From Coprinus comatus (Eukaryota > Basidiomycota > Agaricomycetes > Agaricales > Agaricaceae), in contig JAWPGT010000022.1 of NCBI GenBank assembly GCA_034638255.1, positions 248,001 to 312,000 of the forward strand: DNA of 64,000 nucleotides, in the 5' to 3' direction. The number at the start of each line of letters is the position of its first letter. The stretch's first letter is position 1. Shown piece after piece: positions 53,012-63,762 of this stretch. The notes below the pieces were generated by a model, which saw nothing but the letters and a program-made list of their open reading frames with translations, searched no databases and was not told where the DNA came from. The translations under genes were made by a program, and so were the position numbers.

Positions 53012-53890
53012 ATGCAACCAGCACCCCTCCCTGTGCCCCAGCTCGAATCGCTGCGCTTCAAGGCAGCACAGATAATAGAGTCCATAAATGCCTTGGCCTG
53101 GACAATAAAAAATGCTGATCTCGCAGCAATGCCCTCGTGGCCAGATATCCTTTCAAAGTACAATATTCTCCTTTCCCAGACCCTCAACTTCTCCACCGCT
53201 CTCCTGGCAACCCAGACAATACGCTCAACTACACTAGGCGCGCCTACAACACAGCGCAATCTCTATGAACGTATTGCAATTCACCCCCTCGAAACAATGT
53301 CCGAGCAGGAACTCGACACCGAGGCCGCACCTCTTCTGCGTAATCAACAAACTCTGGATGTATTGACAATGGAAAACGAAACGGTAAAAAGGTTGGCAGA
53401 ACACATGTCTACTCGAGGCTCTCTTGCCGTCCTCGCAGCCCCTCCTCCTGTTCCTTCCAATAACACCTATGGCTATAATCAGCCCAAGAAAATCGAATAC
53501 GAAGATGTCCTCCGGGAATGCACAGAAATAAGGGAGGCCCATGATAGACGTGTTGATCGTGCAGCGCGGGCCGTTGCTATGCTTAGAGACAAGTTTGATT
53601 GGAAACAAAGAGTTGAAGTTGAAGTTGAAGAGCCTGAAGAACTAGACTGGGACCCACGCTTTGGTAGGGCAGCCTCCGCGGGCGCTGCAGATGGGGCTGG
53701 AGAGATGATGGATCAGGCCAAGGACGACGAGGACGATTCAGATGATGATGACGATTCAGATGATGATCAAGATCAAGCCAACATCGAAGGCGAACTAGTC
53801 AACTCGAATGACGGCCAATCACCAGGCTTGTTTTCTTCTGCTGGAACCGGCGCGCCCAACACGCCTTCCGCTGACATTGTAATGAACTGA
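53012..53890 (+). CDS. MED8: Mediator complex subunit 8
   Basis: Head-module subunit of the RNA polymerase II Mediator. Intronless, 292 aa. The N-terminal helix reads PQLESLRFKAAQIIESINAL, followed by MPSWPDILSKYNILLSQTLN, the recognisable Med8 block in which the protein contacts Med18/Med20 and TBP in yeast. A second region (YERIAIHPLETMSEQELDTE, AAPLLRNQQTLDVL) matches fungal Med8. The C-terminal third is acidic and low complexity (repeated DD, DSDDD) and probably disordered. The absence of introns contrasts with all its neighbours, but the frame is clean and starts at the first ATG. Confidence 0.9.
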   Translation: MQPAPLPVPQLESLRFKAAQIIESINALAWTIKNADLAAMPSWPDILSKYNILLSQTLNFSTALLATQTIRSTTLGAPTTQRNLYERIAIHPLETMSEQELDTEAAPLLRNQQTLDVLTMENETVKRLAEHMSTRGSLAVLAAPPPVPSNNTYGYNQPKKIEYEDVLRECTEIREAHDRRVDRAARAVAMLRDKFDWKQRVEVEVEEPEELDWDPRFGRAASAGAADGAGEMMDQAKDDEDDSDDDDDSDDDQDQANIEGELVNSNDGQSPGLFSSAGTGAPNTPSADIVMN

Positions 53891-54543
53891 ATCGCTGGAC
53901 TTTGTTTGGCAAGACATCTACATTGAAATACAATCAAAACCCCACCAATAATACCCCAAGGGGATTCAGAAAACCCGTTAGATGTGCCAAATCAAATCAC
54001 TAACACCAATGAACACCCGAAATCTTCAGCCAAACTTCTTTCCCTTTCCGCTCTCATCGCCCTCCTTGAAACCTACACTCTACCCAGCCACTACTGAAAA
54101 ATAGGGATCAATGACTTCATAGCTGTCGCCAGAACCCTCAGGCGTTATATCCGAGGAATGTTAGTGATATCAACGGCATTGTGGTCCATCATTTTTGGGG
54201 AAACAGGACACATCTGGGACCTGTCTGGGACTTAATCTTGACGCTGCGTGGTGACTTATCTTGATGTTGTACGAAATGATCTGATGTTTATTTTATCCGG
54301 TCGGCTGCTTGTGATGCTTGGAAACATAGCATACTTGTCATTGCCTTCGTATGGCTCAACGTCTAATGGGGGCAATAAGCTGACGGGTCTAAAATTGACT
54401 TTATCATAACTAGAAAATCAATTCAGTTTTGGACAATCTCTCAAAAAGTTTGATGATAAAATATTGATACACATCGTGGAACACAATACATAAAGCTCGG
54501 CACTACCACATCCTAATGGTCACGGTTAATCATTCACTCGGAA
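53891..54543. other. Intergenic spacer between convergent genes
   Basis: About 0.65 kb between MED8 and the fusion gene stop codons. No gene, RNA or repeat was recognised. Confidence 0.55.
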
Positions 54544-56251
54544 TTACTCACGCCCCAGGAAGTCTTGCACCACCTTCCAAAACATTTCTGGTTCATCAAC
54601 CATGGGCAAATGGCCCGACCCGTTCACAACAATAAACTCGACCTTCTTCTTTTCTTTTCCCCGTTGAGCATTCCAATCTGTTTGAAGTCTGTTCAATCCT
54701 TCCGCTACTTTGCCGTTCCCATCCAGTTGTCCCGCCAGCAACAACACATTTTCTATATCACTTCCAAGTATTCCAGAAGATATCGTGTCATAATCACTCA
54801 AGGCCCGAGCACCATTTTCAAATCCTTCTACCGTAGTTCCTGTGATAAGTTTCTTTACCCATTCAGCTCTTTCCGTATCTTTTCCGTCCATTTGAGAAGA
54901 TACTTTTGATCCAGAAGGGAACCATCTAGGTACCGTAACATCCGCTAATTTCCTCATCCCGCACTCCCGATCCCCGCTATGACGAACAAGTCGAATTCTT
55001 TCTTCCCAAGCTTCTTTATTCCCAGCAGGAGTCTTAGGTGTAGTGTCACAGGCCACGATATTCTTGGTTCCAAAAGTACCATAGAGTGCAGCATAAGATA
55101 AAGCAGTTGCACCTCCCTGGGAAACTCCGATAACTGCATGGATAGGTGTAGGAATTTGAAGATACTTGAGAATGCTAGAAATGTCGGAAGCGAGAGATGG
55201 AATTGTTACTACTCGTTTATCTCCTTCGTCGAAAGTGGGAGAGGAAGGGAAGTTGGATTGTCCGTGTCCGCGTTGAGAATGTAAGATGAGATTGTAGTTT
55301 TGTTCCAGGAAGTATGGAATGACTAAGGACCAAAGAGTGTAATCTGTCAATAGAGAATTACTGAAAACGATCCATGGAGAGGACGGTGATGATTTAAGTG
55401 TTATCGTATGGATTTTGTGCGTTGAGGGATCTGTATTCGGAATCGGCACGAAGTGCTATTTGGGGGGATTAAAACTTGTGAAAGATAAGATGAAAATCAA
55501 TTATACCTCTTTTCGATTGATAGGCCAAGGTACTTCATCTCCAGAGAATCCAGCCACATCAACAGTCACCAGAAACCTTGATACCATATTATAAGTAGCC
55601 ACGATCAGGCTCATCTCCACGAACAAATCATCCACTTTATTCTTAACTTCATCTTCCGTCAATTCTTTATCACTTTGATCTACCAACTCTAATTTAATCC
55701 TCGCTCTCAATGTCAACGTCACTTCTTCTGTGACTTTAACGGTTCTGGTACTATGATCCGCAAAGACTAACGCCGCCGATTGGATAGGTGAAAGAATTCC
55801 CGATGGTGGAGGTAATGGTGCTTTTGTATCACGGATGATATATAATTGGGCTGTATTCAGTCCTTCTTTCCTACCAACAGTTTCGTGGTGAACCCATTCA
55901 TATTTAGCACCATTAATGGCCGCGACTCTCAATATCTAATCAGCGTATTAAAGAACAGTTAATATTAATACTAGTAAAACAAATAGGGACCATACTGACC
56001 ATTAATTCCCTTAAATCACCTCTAACTTCACCTTTGGTCCTAACAGCACCTAAAAGTGAGTTCCAACCTTCAGCTATCGGCGGCGCATGTAATAATGCAG
56101 CATCCAACTCTGTGATTCCTCTTTCACCTCTACGTTTACGAATTGCATCGGCTATAGGGGATGTTCCAATAGGTGGGTAACGACCTGGAATCCATTTGGA
56201 GGTAGATTCCTGAATGATGTTTATATCTTTCGTATTCGGCCCCGATGTCAT
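54544..56251 (-). CDS. Carboxymuconolactone-decarboxylase-like / alpha-beta hydrolase fusion (3-oxoadipate enol-lactonase-like)
   Basis: Exons 56251-56000, 55935-55507 and 55455-54544 sum to 1593 nt, 530 aa. Residues about 30-220 form an AhpD/CMD-type helical domain: LLHAPPIAEGWNSLLGAVRT, then GEVRGDLRELM joined to ILRVAAINGAKYEWVHHETV, GRKEGLNTAQL, and later VEMSLIVATYNMVSRFLVTV. Residues about 230-530 form an alpha/beta hydrolase with the lactonase-style HSQRGHGQSNFP, nucleophile elbow IGVSQGGATALSYA, and the C-terminal His in GSGHLPMVDEPEMFWKVVQDFL. There is no ATG where the hydrolase part begins (55449 is GTG), so it is translated only as part of the fusion. Bacterial PcaL joins the same two activities in the opposite order. 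The true substrate is unproven. Confidence 0.85.
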
Positions 56252-58086
56252 TTTGTGTGCGTGTGGGGATTGAGGGAGTTGGAGTGTGTGGTTGTGGGAG
56301 TTTTGTATCACTTGGGATGCTTATATACTTAGCTCTGATGAGTGATTGAGTTTGAATGGGAATGGGAATAAACTTTTTTGGTTTTGTAAGGTCTGTCCTT
56401 GTGGAGCTGTGAGAAAGAGAATCGTTTATATATTGACTGCACATGTGAGATTCATTAGCTGTTTTACTTATCGGGGTATTTGGACTATGAAACGGAACAA
56501 ATACTGTCCGTTTTCCCATTTATCAGTTACTACTAGACTATCATTGAATGTTCTTGCTCGACGGATGAGAGCTTTTCTCATCATTTGGGATTCGGTGTGT
56601 TACTTTAAGTACTTATTCCTGGGCTGCCCATGTGTGTCTCCGGCGGCAGTTGAACTTCATCTAGCAGGAGCAAGAAAGCATTGTCCCATGCATTCGTCGT
56701 GTGACCTATTACAGTGGTTTTGGTATCATACCGATGGGTATGAAAATGAATAATGGACCTGATGGCCACACAACAGTAAATGTCGAGTGTAATTTTTGAA
56801 TCATGAACTATTAATATGCATCGCGAATAGTGGTGGATTCTCTCAAACTCAAGTATCCGTTCCCGTCGGGGCCGTACATATCCACTGTTGATGTACTTAC
56901 TTATGAGTCTGTACCAGGTCTATATCACTCGTATACCACTCGGTTTCTAGTGAACCAGAGTAAGAATTGTAGCTGTATTACTGTCACACGCAACTCGGCT
57001 GAGAAATTGGAATTGGTCATGGGCACTACGGCGAATCAGTTCAACCGCGATTTGAATGTGCGATGTAGATGTAAAATTATGATGTTTAAATTATCTAACA
57101 ATCTATAACTGAATTCTCCCTCTCACTTCGTGGGTAATTCGCGTAAAGAATTCACAAGTGAAACTGAGATTCCTGAGACCCGCCAAACTTAGGGCTCACT
57201 TCATTTTTATTTCTATGAGCACTACTGGTCCCACAACAGAAAGGCAGGGTTCAGAGTCGGACTTGTAGTCCGAAGACTCTCATCCAGACCCAAAAAAACC
57301 GGAGTGATTGACAGTGATTATTGAAGTTTCTGATTATCTTACCATATATGATATCATATGACGGTCGTATGCATGTGTCATGGTCAATTCATGGTAAAAA
57401 GATATATGATAAGTAGTTCTATGATGGGAAACCAGAGACTCGGAGGCGGAGACCATCAAGTCCACAGGTACCCGAATTCACATGAAGTGCCGACGCCCTC
57501 AGGCCTCGGGTCCACCATTGAATGAAGCTGAGAAGTTTAGAATTTATATACTGTACGTACTTACATGCATACTAAGAAGGGGTACCCCAGGCCAACCCCA
57601 GGGTTACTATGACATAGGAAAAGACCCATCGGATCATGAGTGTGGTAAAGATGCCATGATGTGATAATAGTACGTATTATACATACGTTATGAGTGTTAT
57701 CACATTCATAAAGAGGCGTCCAAGAAATTCTATTTACTCTGTTTTATTAAGTTACGTGTCAGTGATATCATGATTACAAAATTAGTGAAAGCCTAGAGCT
57801 AGAGTAACTACTAACAAAGGGAACCAAGCTCCTCAACATAATTCATAAAAAGACGGTAAACTTCGTCCGACTCGGTCTTTTGAGGGTGGCACAACCGCCC
57901 AGGTATTACACGTTTTTGAAGTGATGAATGAACGGTATTCAAAACTGAGCAACCATCATATAGGTTTGCCGAGTCGGCACCCTTGTATTTGATTACTGAT
58001 GATTCGTGAAGTTGGAAGTGTAGTTGGAGGTGGATTTGAAAATTGTTTTTCCCTGTGGCACCTATGTGGCGAACGAGAGCAATTTG
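56252..58086. other. Gene-poor region with a hairpin
   Basis: About 1.8 kb without a recognisable gene. Short frames at 56346-56753 and 56830-57108 have no family similarity. A strong hairpin lies at 57251-57281 (separate entry). Confidence 0.5.
57251..57281. repeat. Perfect-stem hairpin
   Basis: AGAGTC-GGACT-TGT-AGTCC-GAA-GACTCT forms an 11-bp stem with a three-base bulge. It superficially resembles a tRNA anticodon arm but no T-arm or acceptor stem fits around it. Confidence 0.6.
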
Positions 58087-59585
58087 CTAATTTGTATCCT
58101 TTAGTATATATTGCCCGAATAAGGCACACATGTAATCTATTAAATAAGTTCTATCATTTTCATTGAGGGGATGTTGGAGTAATTTTGGAAGGTAACAGGA
58201 TCCTAAATTACCTTGTTCCAAATTTGCAGGCAAAGTCCCATCTCTATATTTACTTTCTTTATACGAATCCAAAAAAATGAATCTACCACATTTGTTACAC
58301 TTGAAAGGTTTTCCATCAACCATAACAGTTTGTATATAAAGCCTTGATTCTTGGGGTGGATTTTGAATAAGGGCAGTAGACTCCAGAGTCAAAGTCTCGA
58401 CTTGAGGATGTTTGTACTAAACATTTTGAGTACTAGAAAATCTGAGGATAGGGGAAAATAGATAGAGAACGAATGAAACAAGTGTCAGCAACCGGATACA
58501 ATCCGACAAACAAGTGGAAAGTCAATAACGCAGCCATCGCTTATGCATTTCAGGGAATCCTGGAAAAGATTGTGTTACCACTATGTTATTTTGATCAATA
58601 TACCCTCCAATTTTAGGGTTGGAAATTTCATAAACTATCTCTCGTACACGACGTGTACTCAAATCTAGCCCATGAAAAGGAATATATATTTTTTCCATTT
58701 TAGATAGCACGGGTATCACCTAAATGAATGTATTTTCACCACCCATAAGATTGATGATAGTTGACATCGACTGAGGTGCATTGAAACTCATTTCCCGAAA
58801 CGATGCTCATCGTGAGGAATGTCAGTATATGAGAATAGGCAGGGGTGATGATATGAATTCTCATACATCCATGGAAACGGTAAACCAACTTATTCCTATC
58901 CTTGGTGAAGGATCGAACATGCATCGGGGAAGTCAAACGGACAAAACAGTGATATGCACTTACAGCGTAACGGCTTTGAGCGAAGTCCTTGAAACCATCA
59001 TGTTCAAAAGAATGTCACATATTAACGAAATTCATAGAACGATTGGTGTATATTTCTATTTCCTCGAAAGGTTTTCCGATTGAAATGTCAGCCTTATTCA
59101 ACTGCAAAGTCACCTGCGGCATATTAATTCACTGGGCAGGCTTCATTGGCGTTTTGGAAAATGTGACACCTCAAATCTTCACAAGTGGGAAGACCTGTTG
59201 AACCAGATGGATCAACCCAAGCAGTCAGGATATAAACTTCCATGTAGTATTCTGGCGACCAATCAACAGAAGAAAAGTTAAAAACTCAAGGACCGAGATC
59301 ATACGCGAATACCAACGAGCCACTGTACTAATCGTTTGACTGTTTTGTGTCGTTGGTGTCAGAACTCAGTATAGAACAGATTGGTAAACACATACGCTAT
59401 TTTCTACAGTATCCACCAATATTTGAAATGTTGATACAAGTCAATTTTTCCACAAATTGATAATGTTTGAGAGCGAAATTACCCAACATGGGCATTCCCT
59501 CAATCTGCCCCGGACAAAACCACTAGTTTTCAAGATAGTACGATCAGCGAAGCTCCAAGATGGAATGGGTGAATGAAACTGGTTG
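58087..59585 (-). pseudogene. Decayed second copy of the GH92 gene (3' half)
   Basis: Read on the minus strand, this region follows the intact GH92 gene from about 31385 to 33110, including introns. Matches include TCATTCCATCTTGGA..CTTCGCTGAT near 59560, the TGGTTTTGT block, GACTGCTTGGGTTGATCCAT at about 59210, RRVREIVYEISNPKIGG against RRVREIVYKNFNTGIGG, ALIQNPPQESRLYIQ against TLVQNPPQGSRLYVQ, and VMVDGKPF against ITVDGKTL. Stops, frame changes and a lost stretch break every exon, and the 5' half of the gene is absent. It is a dispersed, dead duplicate on the opposite strand, 25 kb from the source. Confidence 0.88.
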
Positions 59586-59733
59586 TTAAAAGACTGAAAG
59601 AATAATAGTTGTGGGTTTTTTTAATCCCTTCGGTGACCAGTGCTCGAAGACTTAAATGGAACCGTAAGGAGAAGTATGATATTGTGGATGGGAGTCTATT
59701 AAATTTCTAGAGTCGCTGAGTGGGAGATACATG

Positions 59734-60121
59734 TCATGAGCTGATGAGCTGAGCTACTTTGGATTCGACGTCCTTTGCTGATAGGTTGTCGAGTTCAACG
59801 TGTCGTTCTACACCGCGTTCTACGGAACAAGACGGGTTAGTGCATTCCACAAAATACTGGATGAGAGACAGGTACTGACCAAAGCGAGCAAAAGCGCGTG
59901 CTGGTGTGCCTTCAGCCTCTCGGATGAGAACCGGGAGGTCTGGGTTGTGTTGCTTGATGGTACTGTACCGTGAAAGTACGAATTCCCTGGAAGCAGTGTG
60001 AGGTTCAGGACATGTTGTGAGAGCAAAGACGATACCTTGTGCCCGAGGAAGCAGGCCCTGACTGAGAAAGGAGGATTCTAATTTCGCGGAGAGCTGGAGA
60101 GAAGGCCTTTGTAAACGACAT
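59734..60121 (-). CDS. NADH:ubiquinone oxidoreductase 10.5-kDa subunit (NDUFA2/B8)
   Basis: Accessory thioredoxin-fold subunit of mitochondrial respiratory complex I. Exons 60121-60036, 59986-59880 and 59819-59734 sum to 279 nt, 92 aa, the usual size. The protein reads MSFTKAFSPALREIRILLSQ, SGPASSGTREFVLSRYSTIK, QHNPDLPVLIREAEGTPARA, then FARFERGVERHVELDNLSAK and ends KVAQLISS. The blocks LREIR, GPASxGTR, PxLPxLIREAxGxxARxxARF and GxExxxxLxNL are the NDUFA2 signature. No stop or frame problem with introns of 49 and 60 nt. Divergent from the RAX1-like gene with 118 nt between starts. Confidence 0.93.
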
Positions 60122-60239
60122 GGCTGACTAGAGATATTTGGATTATTCGTTCAAAGCGCATGCAGCCTGGCTTATGTAAGCGGTTGCCACCACCTGTCTG
60201 TTGACTTGTGTTCTCCCACCAACTCTCACTACGCCGCCC

Positions 60240-61576
60240 ATGGACGACGAGAAACGCCAGCAAGACGAGTGGGCCCAGAGCCGCAAGCACAGGTTACCCA
60301 CCTTTACTGAAGTTCTGTCGCGTAGAACACGGCCACCAGTCGATTTGTTTATGTTCTAGTGCGTTAACATCAGCAATTTATCTTTATCCCCTTACTCATT
60401 CCTTAACAGCCTCTTTCTCCAGAGAGAACAGGCAGAGGACATCCTCGATTTCTGGCTCGATGTCCAGCAACACGAAAATCTATGTCGCGCTTATTTCAAA
60501 GACGTCCGAAAATCAGGCCGCACAATCAAAGAGGACTGGCCTCAGTATTGGGAATATGCAAGGCGCAGGGGCTCAATATATGGTACTGTTGTTGGCCTCA
60601 ATCCAGAAGCCATGACAAAACGCAGCACCGCAAGCACTGGCGAGATGATCTCGGATCAAGACAAGCGTAATCTTGCCACTGTTGGTGCTTCGGACGACAG
60701 GGAGTTTGGCCGTCGCTCAACGAGTCCCTTCCCCCCTGACAACTCCCGAGGAGCTACATCTCCTGACGATCATCCCCCTCGTTCTACCACTCCTTTCTCT
60801 CTTTCAGGCCGCACGCCTACCCTATTTAATCTTAGACGCGCGTCTCGGGCGCCAACCGTCATCCCACGTTCTTCTGCAATCTCCAGAATGGACCTCGTTG
60901 CCTCCGCAGAACGTATCTTTTATCGCTATCTCTCTCCAGCAGGCAACCCCGTTGATACCAGGGAGAATCATGAAATTTATCTCCCGCCTGCCCTGCGAAT
61001 ACACAGTTTCCCTCTTAATAGCCAACACGATCCCAAGTCACAACAGGAGCTCAACTTGTTAGCCCAAATTCCTGATCTCTTCCACGCCCAGAAAGAATAC
61101 TGCTTCCGTGCAATGGAACAGGATGCATTCCCCCGTTTCCTCCGATCCAAAGCCTTTGGTAACCTCACTCCGATCTCAGCTCTTGTTCGTTTGATTCTCG
61201 GTCTCATAACACTCTGGATTGGTTTGGCCGTCGGCTTTGCTCTCATCTTCCTCGACGTACAGCCAAAGTCAAAACGCTTTTTCGTAAGTATCTCAAATTT
61301 TTGCGCTTGCATACACCTTCCTTACATAATCTCATCTAGCTATTCATTCCTTTTGCATTCGCGATCCTTTTCCTTGTTTCACATCAATATGAACTAGATC
61401 CTATCCTCGTCTTCTTGGGCCAATCAGAAACGACTCCTTTCCGCACCCTAACTATCCGGGAGCCGTATGTGCGGAATCTACTCGTAGGACGCGCAGTATG
61501 GGTGACACTTGTGGTTGCGATTATCGTGACCGCTTTAACACTTATATTTTGGGCTGTTCCGGGACACCGGCTATGA
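60240..61576 (+). CDS. RAX1: RAX1-like membrane protein with N-terminal RGS domain
   Basis: Yeast Rax1 marks bud sites for polarity; fungal homologues join an RGS-like domain to C-terminal membrane spans. Exons 60240-60358, 60410-61283 and 61340-61576 sum to 1230 nt, 409 aa. The RGS part reads LPTFTEVLSRRTRPPVDLFM, joined to YLFLQREQAEDILDFWLDVQ, HENLCRAYFKDVRKSGR, and after a Ser/Pro/Thr-rich disordered insert it resumes (AERIFYRYLSPAGNPV, FHAQKEYCFRAMEQDAFPRF). Three or four membrane segments follow: LVRLILGLITLWIGLAVGFA, FLFIPFAFAILFLVSH, and the last, VWVTLVVAIIVTALTLIFWA. The protein ends PGHRL. RGS residue choice suggests a scaffold role as in Rax1. Confidence 0.88.
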
Positions 61577-62920
61577 TACACTCATCAACAACTCTTTCGT
61601 TTCTAGCTAAGAATAAGGAATTTAATTTTGGAAGGGAGCGATTGATACCACCAACTTTGCTTTATTCTTTCTGTAACGAACTGTTACCCTACCTCCACAC
61701 TATCACTTGCCTTGCCCCCCTTTTTTATGACACATTTATGCCTTGAAAACTTAAATTGAATTGACATTGAAACTTTCCTTAGTTATTGTCTCTCCCTCTC
61801 CTAATCCCAAATTTCGCAAGTATCGAAAGACTTTTTACTTTGATTGCGTCTATACTTATCATGTTATTCCTGTTGTTGGGTACTTTTTTTCTTCTTTTAA
61901 CTTAACAATGATGGTTTTGTGTTTCTATGCAATTTTTTTACCCACTCCTATATGACTTTTAATTTTTAATTTTTGATAGTCTTTTTGTTCAATTGTAGAG
62001 TGGTAGTTCTGAGTTTCTGTGGTAGAGTCTATCTTCTTACAGTACACTTATTCCCACTTTTTTTTTTTTTTTTGCTTTTCATGTTTCTCCTGGATTCCGA
62101 AATATTCACTATTTTGAAAGATACCCCAGAACTGAACAAGTAGAATACTTTTTCCTTTCTTTTTCTACTTCTATTATCATTATTTTAGCAAATACATTTG
62201 CCAAATGTCAGATCACAGAAAATACAAATGTTGTGTATCTAAGTATCAGATATAATATCTACAACCATACCTACTGGATATAGGTTATCTGGTAGGTTTA
62301 ATAATATGTATATATTTTGGTTTGTAGATATGCCATTCTTGCTGTTAAGGACTTATCTAGGTTGTAAGGGTAATTTAAGATTGGTGATGATGGTGCAATA
62401 ACTAGCAAGGAAATCTGAAGTTGTATTAGGTTGGAAATATGATATAATGAATACACTATGTCTAGCAAGGAAATCCAAAGAGAAAGAGATGAGAATTAAC
62501 TTGCTAGGCTTCTCCATTACTACTAAAAAATGAAAGTTGACCATCAAACCAATATTGGTGATTTATATTACAATATATATTTATCATGTTATCATTAGTG
62601 TACTTTTTCCTATCTGTTTTACATAGCTTTCTGTTGGACTACTGTTTTGGACTTATATTTCATCCTGACACTTCTATAGTTGTTTCACCTTATGTTTCAG
62701 ATGTATGATGTGCAGCTTGTAGTATTACAAATCCTGTACTAAGTAGCTGTATAAAGACATCAACCAGATAGAGGAAAGCTTCAGCTTTGCTCTGTTAAGA
62801 CCTTAAACTGTTAGATGCCTGTGAATTTAACACAAGCACTGTATGGGAATGAGTTGGCAATCTTCTCTACTATCCTTCCAATTGGAAACCAGTGGCTAGA
62901 GCCAGTTTGGGATAAGAGAG
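61577..62920. other. AT-rich repeat-bearing intergenic region
   Basis: About 1.3 kb beyond the RAX1-like stop. It includes a poly-T tract near 62058-62074 and two short copies of TAGCAAGGAAATC (near 62402 and 62463). No gene was recognised. It probably contains the left boundary of the transposon that continues rightward. Confidence 0.5.
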
Positions 62921-63062
62921 TGTTATGACCATGAACCATTAAGCTGAATACCCCTGGAACTTAAACCCTAGGGTATAATCATTTGGGAATGTGTTATGAC
63001 CATGAACCATTAAGCTGAACACTCCTGGAACTTAAACACTAGAGTGCAGTCGTGTAGGAACG
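62921..63062. repeat. Two-copy tandem repeat, 71-nt period
   Basis: TGTTATGACCATGAACCATT at 62921 recurs at 62992, and the following CCTGGAACTTAAAC..CTAG also repeats, with scattered mismatches. Two full units are visible. It lies in non-coding sequence upstream of the hAT transposase end. Confidence 0.8.
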
Positions 63063-63762
63063 TGCGATCAATAAACACTCTGCTGCAATCTCAAGGCCTT
63101 TCAACCTAGTGACCGAGAGGTATGGAGACAGAGATGTATAAGGGCTACAACAGAAGAGATTAAAGCTTAGGGCTTTAATCATCTAATACAGTGAGTATTT
63201 ATACTATTCTAGGGATGTACCTATTAATAGCTACTAACTACTAGGGATCACCAAGGGTATACCCGTGGCCTTAAAGTGATACCCCTACCTGTACCCATCA
63301 AACCCGTACCCATACAACGGGTTAAGGGTATGGCACGGGTATTGCACAGGTAACCGGTTATCACTGTCAGGAATGCTCTAGACAGTCCCCAAGGTCAGTA
63401 CTTATTGTTGGTTGAGGTTAGAAGAGTTGTGGTTGGATATTCTCTTTAGAGTTCTGGACTTGTAGATTGTTTCCGCTTTCTGTGACATCACAATGTCACG
63501 TCACACGTTACTGAAGCGTCCTGCAGACACATGAAGACTCTCTAGTCTAATACAAGTGTCTGCAGTGTTTGTGTTTTATCTCAGTCATTTCTTATTGGTT
63601 TCCCTCCATTCCTTCGTCATCGTGCTCGTCTTGTCGTCCTCTACGATCCTGCACTTACAATCACTGGTCCAGCATACCCGGTGTCTACCCAACATGAACT
63701 TTGAACGAAAACACACAAAAAAAAGTAAATAGACTATCTACACAAATGTACTACTATGTACA
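63063..63762. other. Subterminal region of a hAT transposon, probable
   Basis: Non-coding sequence rich in short motifs of the ACCCGTACCC/GGGTAT type (63247-63350), with both orientations present. Such motif clusters are common in the subterminal binding regions of hAT elements. The actual terminal inverted repeat was not located. Confidence 0.5.

Noticed and set aside
57230..57300. Possible tRNA, because of the stem with loop CTTGTAG
   Set aside because: No T-arm with TTC-like loop and no matching 7-bp acceptor stem can be placed around it on either strand.
58087..59585. RIP mutation in the GH92 copy
   Set aside because: Compared by eye, changes are of several kinds and not mainly C-to-T, so decay by ordinary drift is the simpler reading.
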